Source: Anaerolinea thermophila (GTDB lineage Bacteria; Chloroflexota; Anaerolineae; Anaerolineales; DRKV01). Taken from it: 10,722 bases of DNA. The position numbers were made by a program, and so were the translations under genes. The DNA lies in the NCBI GenBank assembly GCA_020722405.1, contig DYKW01000051.1, positions 1-10,722 on the forward strand, in the 5' to 3' direction. Every line of letters starts with the position of its first letter. The stretch's first letter is position 1. The notes below the pieces were generated by a model. It saw only the letters and a list, made by a program, of their open reading frames with translations, was not told where the DNA came from and searched no databases. Positions 5,611 through 10,722 of this stretch are shown one piece after another.

Positions 5611-5639
5611 ATTATACCCGTCTATCGACGCGGACGCAA
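5611..5639 (-). promoter_or_regulatory. Candidate internal promoter of lepB
   Basis: A perfect tataat -10 (complement of 5611-5616) with ttgcgt 17 bases upstream (5634-5639; 3 of 6 consensus matches). It overlaps the last codons of der. Transcription would begin at or within a few bases of the lepB ATG, giving a leaderless or near-leaderless message. The -10 is strong and the -35 poor, so this is tentative. Confidence 0.4.
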
Positions 5640-6995
5640 TACAATGCGGATAGGGGTTCCCAGGAACCCATAGGTTTCCCGAAAGCGATTTTCCAGGAAG
5701 CGCACATAAGAAAAGTGCACCAGTTTGGGATCGTTGACATAAATCAAGATGGTCGGCGGATCGGTGCGCACCTGGGTACCATAGTAAATTTTTAGTTGTC
5801 GGCCGGCTTTGGATGGCGGCGGGTGCCGTTGCATGGCGTCTTGCAAGACGGTGTTGATTCTTGAGGTAGGAAGACGTACCAATCGCGCTTCATGAACGCG
5901 CAACGCGGTGGGGAGCACCTGGTCTACGCGTTGCCCGGTTTTGGCAGAGATGAACAGCAAGGGTGCATAGTCTATGAAGCGCAGTTCGTAGCGGATTTTT
6001 TTGGTGTAGGTTTGCATCGTGTAGGTGTCTTTGGAGATTGCATCCCACTTGTTGACCACGATGAGTGCGCTTTTCCAGGCATCCTGAATGTATCCGGCGA
6101 TATGCGTATCTTGTGCCGTGATGCCGGTAGGGGCATCGATGAGCAAGAGGGCGACATCGGCACGTTTGATGGCGTTGAGCGAGCGCATGACGCTGTATTT
6201 TTCTACGCCAGGGATGATTTTGCCGCGCCGGCGAATGCCGGCGGTATCTATCAGGGTTATGGAGATATCTTCGTAAGTCAAATAGGTGTCCACGGCGTCG
6301 CGCGTCGTGCCGGGGATATCGCTAACGATAGCGCGCTCCTGCCCGAGGAGACGGTTGAGCAGGGTGGATTTTCCGGCATTCGGTTTGCCTACCAGCGCAA
6401 TTTTAACCGAGGTATCCTCCAAACTTTCGCCCAATTCCGGGAAGGTCGCGACCACTGCATCCAATAGATCGCCGAGGCCAATACCGTGCAGTGATGAAAT
6501 GGGGTAGGGCGTGCCCAGGCCTAATTCGTAGAAATCGTATGCGGTTTGCATGAGTTCCCGGCTATCACATTTATTGACTACCAAAAAAATGGGGGGCCAG
6601 GGTTGCCCCTCGTGCTGCGTTTGCAAACGGCGCAACAAATTGGCCACTTCTTTATCGGCCGCGGTGACGCCGCTTTGTCCATCTACCAGGAAAAGCACCG
6701 CGTCGGCTTCCTGGACAGCGATTTGCGCCTGTTCACGAATTTGCTCCACAAATGGCGCCGAGCCAACCGAAAGGGGTTGGTGTCGGCTATCGGCAGGGGC
6801 ATGAGTTGGATCAATGCCGCCGGTATCTATAACATCGAAGATATGCCCTGTCCATTCCGATTCGGCCAGCAGCCGATCGCGCGTTGTACCGGGGACATCG
6901 TCCACTACGGCCAACCGTTTACCGGCCAGACGGTTGAACAATGTGCTTTTACCGACATTGGGGCGCCCAACCAGGGCAACCATAGGTTTTTTCAT
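5622..6995 (-). CDS. der: Ribosome biogenesis GTPase Der (EngA)
   Basis: Double-domain GTPase needed for maturation of the 50S subunit. 457 residues, the normal family size. Domain 1: GRPNVGKS (10-17), DVPGTTRD (33-40), DTGG (57-60), NKCD (141-144). Domain 2: GKPNAGKS (203-210), DIPGTTRD (226-233), DTAG (250-253), NKWD (315-318). A KH-like RNA-binding domain fills about 360-457. All G motifs are intact. Just after DTGG, domain 1 carries a somewhat long loop (about 61-82) before the switch II helix. aggt lies eight bases before the ATG. The gene starts 25 bases after ybbR and ends 19 bases before lepB, so it is read as the middle of the cdaA operon. Confidence 0.97.
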   Translation of the reverse strand: MKKPMVALVGRPNVGKSTLFNRLAGKRLAVVDDVPGTTRDRLLAESEWTGHIFDVIDTGGIDPTHAPADSRHQPLSVGSAPFVEQIREQAQIAVQEADAVLFLVDGQSGVTAADKEVANLLRRLQTQHEGQPWPPIFLVVNKCDSRELMQTAYDFYELGLGTPYPISSLHGIGLGDLLDAVVATFPELGESLEDTSVKIALVGKPNAGKSTLLNRLLGQERAIVSDIPGTTRDAVDTYLTYEDISITLIDTAGIRRRGKIIPGVEKYSVMRSLNAIKRADVALLLIDAPTGITAQDTHIAGYIQDAWKSALIVVNKWDAISKDTYTMQTYTKKIRYELRFIDYAPLLFISAKTGQRVDQVLPTALRVHEARLVRLPTSRINTVLQDAMQRHPPPSKAGRQLKIYYGTQVRTDPPTILIYVNDPKLVHFSYVRFLENRFRETYGFLGTPIRIVLRPRR

Positions 6996-7020
6996 AGAAG
7001 TTTACCTGCGTAAATATAAA

Positions 7021-8310
7021 TCAAGGTGTTGGTGTAGGTGTGATCGTCTCTGCTTCTGGGGTAAGGGTAGGCGTGCTGGTTGGTGCAATAGAGATTTCTA
7101 CTTCCAGCGTGCTGGGTAGCATAGATTGTACCTGAACATCCGTTGGGATGAGATCCACCTGAGGGGTTAACTGATACACCCCAGGTTCCAGATCGGTAAC
7201 ATCCACAAAGATGCGTAATTCTTGAGGGATGAGTTTATCCAACACCGCCAGAGGCCCAGAAATGATGACATCCACCGTTTCAGGAGAAACTTTCGCTTGC
7301 TGTCCTGGTGCCAGTCCAATCACTTCGACGGACAGGGGAATATCCAAACTGCTTTCGATAGCGGCAATACTGACGCGTACCAGCACACTTGATTCGCCGA
7401 CTACAGAGATGTCTTCTGGGAGATTGAGTGGCAGGCGAACTTCGAAATCGTTATCGCGTTCGGTAAGTGTAAGCGGTTGGGTTTCGATATAGCCGGGTAG
7501 GTCATTGACTAGTTGAGGGTCGCCGGAGAAGACGGTGACATTTGGCGGAGAGACCAGGATATTGGTCAGGCGATAGCCATCACGCACCTGCCCCTGGGTG
7601 ACGACCTTAACAACGACGTTGCGATAGCCGCCTAGCAAGGAAATAGGCTGTGAAACTTCGATACTACTCGGAGAAAGTTGCACACCATTCACCCGATTGC
7701 CATTGACGTCCAGAGGCACCAATGTGACATTGCGTGTGATAGATTGCTCCAGACCACTGATATCCAATCTGGCGCGTACTTCCGTTACTTGCTCTACCAG
7801 GGCTGAGGGGCCGGTGATGACTGTGCGGGCATCGCTCACTTTGGCTTGCTCTGCCTGATAACCGCGCGCCGGGTCGCCCTGTATGAGTAGTTGAATCGAT
7901 TTGGTTTGTGAAATGCGGCGATCAAGCACCACTTCGATGTCCGTTGGGGTGACAGAAACTAAGCGGGCTGGCTGTAAAGGGAAACGCGTTTGTACCGGTA
8001 AGACGTAGGTACCAGGTTCGAGGTTGGTTATTTCCAGGTAGGCTTGTAGTAAAGTAGGCTGGTTGATGTAACGTTCCAGCGTCAGGTGCGGAGCATACAG
8101 CGTGATGCTGACGTCATCTGGCAGAAGGCTGGTGATAACCATATCGGTAGGCAAGCTGATAACACTAAGTGGAATGTTGGAAAAGGTGTGTTGTTCGTTC
8201 GGATTGGTCGCTGTGACGGCGGAAATCCATACTAAAACAGCCAGCAAAAAGGATAGCAATAGGGTGCTCAAATTTCGTCCCAGCCAGCGGAGAGGTGAAG
8301 TTGTATTCAT
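7021..8310 (-). CDS. cdaR: YbbR-repeat protein, likely c-di-AMP cyclase regulator
   Basis: In Firmicutes the YbbR protein next to cdaA (CdaR) binds and modulates the membrane cyclase; the same role is inferred from synteny. 429 residues: a transmembrane anchor at about 14-33 near a short positively charged N terminus, then four YbbR-like repeats of 80-90 residues (about 40-130, 136-220, 230-315, 322-406), and a Thr/Pro-rich tail (411-429). Each repeat contains the PxxVxV/SGP-type strand pattern, for instance ITGPSALVEQV and IISGPLAVLDKL. The start is fixed by aaaggagg at 8315-8322, four bases ahead of the ATG at 8310; this ATG overlaps the TGA of cdaA (ATGA). An in-frame start at 8367 would bury 57 bases in cdaA and has less support. 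The tail resembles linkers of other surface proteins in this window. Confidence 0.9.
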   Translation of the reverse strand: MNTTSPLRWLGRNLSTLLLSFLLAVLVWISAVTATNPNEQHTFSNIPLSVISLPTDMVITSLLPDDVSITLYAPHLTLERYINQPTLLQAYLEITNLEPGTYVLPVQTRFPLQPARLVSVTPTDIEVVLDRRISQTKSIQLLIQGDPARGYQAEQAKVSDARTVITGPSALVEQVTEVRARLDISGLEQSITRNVTLVPLDVNGNRVNGVQLSPSSIEVSQPISLLGGYRNVVVKVVTQGQVRDGYRLTNILVSPPNVTVFSGDPQLVNDLPGYIETQPLTLTERDNDFEVRLPLNLPEDISVVGESSVLVRVSIAAIESSLDIPLSVEVIGLAPGQQAKVSPETVDVIISGPLAVLDKLIPQELRIFVDVTDLEPGVYQLTPQVDLIPTDVQVQSMLPSTLEVEISIAPTSTPTLTPEAETITPTPTP

Positions 8311-9191
8311 TCGTCCTCCTTTCCGCTGCGAGGATGGAACAATGCCGAAAACAAGCGCTTTCCCCATTCTCTAAAACTGGTTGGGGACGTTTCTCCAGGG
8401 AAAAAGGTTTGCAAGATGTTCCGCAATCGCTCGGTATCCAACCGACCAATGATACGACCATTGTAGACGATGGAGATGTTGCCGGTTTCTTCGGAGACAA
8501 CCACCACAACGGCGTCACTGGTTTCTGATGTGCCCAGGGCAGCGCGGTGGCGTAACCCCATTTGATGAGCGGTAGGGGCGTTCAGGGCATCGCTGGTAGA
8601 AAGCGGCATTACACAAGATGCGGCCATAACGCGATTGCCTCGCAGAATGACGCCGCCATCATGAAGAGGAGTGTTAGGATAGAAAATTTGCAGCAGGAGT
8701 TCAGGGGTAATTTGGGCGTCCAGGATGACGCCGGTTTTGATGTAACGGCTGAGGTCGTCTTGTCGTTGTAGCACAATCAACGCGCCATGCTTGAGGCGTG
8801 AAAGCCTTCCTGCTGATAAGACAACGGCTTCCAACGTGCTGTAAGCCGGCCGCAAATTAGAAGACCTGAAAAACGGGCCGGTACGTCCCAACCGTTCTAG
8901 CGCATATCGAATTTCAGGTGCAAAGATAACGGGCACGGAAAGCAGTAGTGCGGGCAAGGTGGTGCGTACTAACCACGAAAAGGCCGGCAGAATCTCCTGG
9001 CTACTAAGCAGGCCTAACAGTACAATCACCAGGATGATGCCACGCAACACCATCACGGCTTGCGTGTTTCGCAAAGCGCTGAGTACAAAGAAAAATACCA
9101 GCGTCACCAAGGCCAGATCAAGGATACTCAACCAGTTTAGGCGTTCAAATAAAAAGCCCAGGTTGTACAGCAGGGTATTGAGAATTTCCAT
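8307..9191 (-). CDS. cdaA: Diadenylate cyclase CdaA
   Basis: Makes cyclic di-AMP from two ATP at the inner face of the membrane. From ATG 9191 it has 294 residues. Three N-terminal membrane helices lie near 21-39, 46-64 and 70-90, followed by a coiled linker and a DAC domain (about 115-260). The catalytic motifs are DGGVI (178-182), where most relatives have DGA, and RHRAA (214-218). The upstream region TPLHDGG and the later glycine-rich strand VVVVVSEETGNISI also fit the family. A TTG at 9206 would add five residues; neither start has a convincing ribosome site, so the ATG is preferred. The TGA overlaps the ybbR ATG, as in the classical cdaA-cdaR pair. The usual third partner, glmM, is not adjacent here; der takes that place. 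Confidence 0.94.
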   Translation of the reverse strand: MEILNTLLYNLGFLFERLNWLSILDLALVTLVFFFVLSALRNTQAVMVLRGIILVIVLLGLLSSQEILPAFSWLVRTTLPALLLSVPVIFAPEIRYALERLGRTGPFFRSSNLRPAYSTLEAVVLSAGRLSRLKHGALIVLQRQDDLSRYIKTGVILDAQITPELLLQIFYPNTPLHDGGVILRGNRVMAASCVMPLSTSDALNAPTAHQMGLRHRAALGTSETSDAVVVVVSEETGNISIVYNGRIIGRLDTERLRNILQTFFPGETSPTSFREWGKRLFSALFHPRSGKEDE

Positions 9192-9212
9192 TACAGGCGT
9201 AAGCAATCACAA

Positions 9213-9249
9213 GAAAGAGAACGCTGTGAGAAGAACCCACAGCGTTTTG
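9213..9249 (-). terminator. Hairpin between coaE and cdaA, possible terminator of coaE
   Basis: Arms aacgctgtg (9220-9228) and cacagcgtt (9238-9246) pair perfectly over nine bases around a 9-base loop. On the minus strand the stem is followed by ctctttcttg, a T-rich but interrupted tail. It lies about 50 bases after the coaE stop and 28 before the cdaA ATG, so it may end the coaE transcript or act as a partial terminator. No clear separate promoter for cdaA is visible, so some read-through is likely. Confidence 0.5.
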
Positions 9250-9296
9250 TGCATGAAATAGAAGAGCCAGGAATAAGTGCAGGCAAACACCTGAGA

Positions 9297-10433
9297 TTAG
9301 ATGGGACGCAGAACACGATCTTTGCGCAGTTGTTTGAAAAGCATCACCGTGCCCGAGGGTTTTGATTCTTTGACTGCGTCTATCCAGGCACGCACGCGTA
9401 GTTCCAGAATGTCCCGTCGGATATACCCGCCGGCAGCCCAGGCGGCTTCCGGTTGCGCCATATCAGGTGGCAGGAAAACAAGCGCAACTTCGCTTTGTAA
9501 TTCTTGAGATGCAGATTCGATCTTGGAGAAGATGGTTTGAATGGCTTGTCGAAGGGGGATTTTGTCGGAAAAATAAACTTCATCCACGCGGGTAACCAGG
9601 TTATCGACCTGCCATCCTACCACACCAACCAGTTCTTCTTCCAAATATAACAGCATGTAAGCCTTTTCACCAAATGATGCAATGACATCCACACGGCTCA
9701 GGTTTTTTGAGGTATCAGTATGTGCATTGATAAAGGCAGCAATTTCCTCTGCCTGGCGGGGGGTGCCACGTACTATCCGCAATTCGCCTTGAGATACCGG
9801 CAAGGTCTTTTCCTGCTTAGGTGCGGTAATATCAGAGGCAATTTGCTGCCAGGCGGCAATGACCTGTTTCCAGGTGTCTTCGAAAGAGCCTTCATTAGAA
9901 ATGACAACATTGGCTGCCGCCAGTTTGTCCGCCTGAGCAGCCTGGCTTTCAATGCGCTGTAAGGCCTCTTGAGATGACATCTGACGCTTGCTGACCAACC
10001 GCCGCATTTGAATTTCTTTGGGTGCCTCGGTCACCCAAATCACATCGCAAGCATCACGCAGTGGGCTTTCTAATAATTTAATAGCCTCAATGACGATAAC
10101 CTTGTGAGATGCCCGTTTTGCCAGGAGTTCCACAGCCTGACGCACCAGTGGGTGGACAATGGCCTCCAGTTGTTTCAAGGCATCTGGATCGGCAAAGACC
10201 ACGCGCCCTAGTTTTTTGCGGTCGATTTGGCCTTCTTCGTCGAGAATCCATTTGCCGAAGAGTTCTACCACTTTCGCGTAGCCTGGAGAGCCTTTTGCAA
10301 TGGCGCGGTGGGCAAGTGCATCGGCGTCAATACCGTATGCACCTAGATGTTCCAGCATTTTACGAACGACGCTTTTGCCGGTGGCGATATTACCGGTCAA
10401 ACCGATGACATATTTCCCTGACCAAGCGCTCAT
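9297..10433 (-). CDS. coaE: Dephospho-CoA kinase with C-terminal GNAT-like domain
   Basis: The N-terminal 200 residues are CoaE, which phosphorylates dephospho-CoA in the last step of CoA synthesis (EC 2.7.1.24). Visible are the P-loop GLTGNIATGKS (11-21), the DAD motif (36-38) and the lid region with QMRRLVSKRQMSSQEALQRI (about 142-161). The usual VPLLFE-like strand is replaced by VIEAIKLLES (114-123), a variant recalled from Chloroflexota. Ordinary CoaE ends near residue 200. Here 378 residues include a linker (201-212) and a domain (about 215-375) whose opening LRIVRGTPRQAEEIAAFINAH and central LEEELVGVVGWQVDN resemble a GNAT acetyltransferase, although no clear acetyl-CoA loop (R/Q-x-x-G-x-G/A) is seen, so activity is uncertain. 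aaggag lies five bases before the ATG at 10433; the ATG at 10436 is only two bases from it. It has its own promoter at 10477-10505. Confidence 0.93.
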   Translation of the reverse strand: MSAWSGKYVIGLTGNIATGKSVVRKMLEHLGAYGIDADALAHRAIAKGSPGYAKVVELFGKWILDEEGQIDRKKLGRVVFADPDALKQLEAIVHPLVRQAVELLAKRASHKVIVIEAIKLLESPLRDACDVIWVTEAPKEIQMRRLVSKRQMSSQEALQRIESQAAQADKLAAANVVISNEGSFEDTWKQVIAAWQQIASDITAPKQEKTLPVSQGELRIVRGTPRQAEEIAAFINAHTDTSKNLSRVDVIASFGEKAYMLLYLEEELVGVVGWQVDNLVTRVDEVYFSDKIPLRQAIQTIFSKIESASQELQSEVALVFLPPDMAQPEAAWAAGGYIRRDILELRVRAWIDAVKESKPSGTVMLFKQLRKDRVLRPI

Positions 10434-10476
10434 CATCTCTCCTTACAATCAAAGTAAAAGCCTTTCTTATGAAATC

Positions 10477-10505
10477 ATTTTAGCCTGGGGAAGCAAGAAT
10501 GTCAA
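10477..10505 (-). promoter_or_regulatory. Sigma-70-type promoter of coaE
   Basis: On the minus strand a perfect ttgaca -35 (10500-10505) and taaaat -10 (10477-10482) are separated by 17 bases. The predicted start near 10470 gives a leader of about 37 bases with the aaggag ribosome site near its end. No competing gene overlaps the site. Confidence 0.85.
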
Positions 10506-10586
10506 ATCGCAACAGCGATTTGCCTGCATACGAGACATCTCGAGAGGAAATCCACAGATTTTCCTCTTGTCTGATCTGAAAATAGA

Positions 10587-10633
10587 TTTTTATGTCTGGT
10601 GGTGAAAATCATTTTTTCATGGCGACTTCTCAA
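10587..10633. repeat. Dispersed 47-base repeat, right copy
   Basis: Bases 10592-10633 are identical to 6-47 and in the same orientation; one mismatch at 10591 extends the match to 10587. It lies upstream of the coaE promoter. The rest of 10506-10722 shows only this repeat and the 24-base tandem pair, with no supported gene. Confidence 0.85.
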
Positions 10634-10653
10634 CAGGGGTAAGATTTCTCCTC

Positions 10654-10701
10654 GCTGGCACTCGTCAAAATGACATTGCTGGCGCTCGTCGAAATGACAT
10701 T
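10654..10701. repeat. Tandem pair of 24-base repeats
   Basis: Two adjacent 24-base units starting gctggc and ending aaatgacatt differ at only two bases (units 10654-10677 and 10678-10701). On the minus strand they read as CHFDE-type peptides that recur in spurious frames of many genomes, so they are taken as a dispersed intergenic repeat and not as coding. The array may continue past the window edge. Confidence 0.75.
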
Positions 10702-10722
10702 CCATTCCAAACTCAAATCTTT

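Noticed and set aside
8308..8367. Extended ybbR start at 8367
   Set aside because: The strong aaaggagg site directly precedes the ATG at 8310, which overlaps the cdaA stop; the extra 19 residues disrupt the N-terminal anchor pattern and lie wholly in cdaA.
10502..10705. 67-codon minus-strand frame at the right end
   Set aside because: It reads through the 24-base tandem repeats and the 42-base dispersed repeat, giving CHFDE-type peptides typical of spurious frames; it also overlaps the coaE promoter.

Overview
The window looks like bacterial chromosome from the Chloroflexota, most likely Anaerolineae or a neighbouring class. This is inferred from gene content and protein style, not from a marker gene: Thr/Pro-rich linkers and tails on exported proteins, a CoaE with a large extra C-terminal domain, a cdaA-ybbR pair directly upstream of der, and intergenic DNA packed with short dispersed repeats. 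Promoters of ordinary sigma-70 type (TTGACA/TAAAAT) are legible.

Right two thirds (3.7-10.5 kb), all on the minus strand: housekeeping genes. From right to left these are a strong promoter and coaE fused to a GNAT-like domain; a hairpin that may be a terminator; then a tight run of cdaA (diadenylate cyclase), ybbR/cdaR (its likely membrane-anchored regulator), der (ribosome-assembly GTPase), lepB (signal peptidase I), deoC (deoxyribose-phosphate aldolase) and a 97-residue two-CxxC zinc protein. Junctions in this run are -4, +25, +19, +22 and -11 bases, so it reads as one operon, with a possible extra promoter before lepB. Further left is tRNA-Glu(UUC) with its own consensus promoter and a rho-independent terminator.

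Left third (0-3.7 kb), plus strand: two exported or membrane peptidase genes that by eye are more G+C-rich than the minus-strand operon. One is an M28 zinc peptidase with extra membrane segments; the other is a membrane-anchored C39-like cysteine peptidase with a Thr/Pro/Ser linker and TPRs. Dense repeats surround them: two inverted copies of a roughly 250-base element carrying the same C-terminal piece of a GxxExxY-family gene, three arrays of a degenerate 8-base repeat (two directly flanking the M28 gene in opposite orientation), and two GC-rich palindromes.

A 42-base exact repeat lies at both ends of the window, about 10.6 kb apart. No phage, CRISPR array, intact transposase or toxin-antitoxin pair is visible. 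The most unusual material is the nested repeat architecture around the two peptidase genes and the CoaE fusion.
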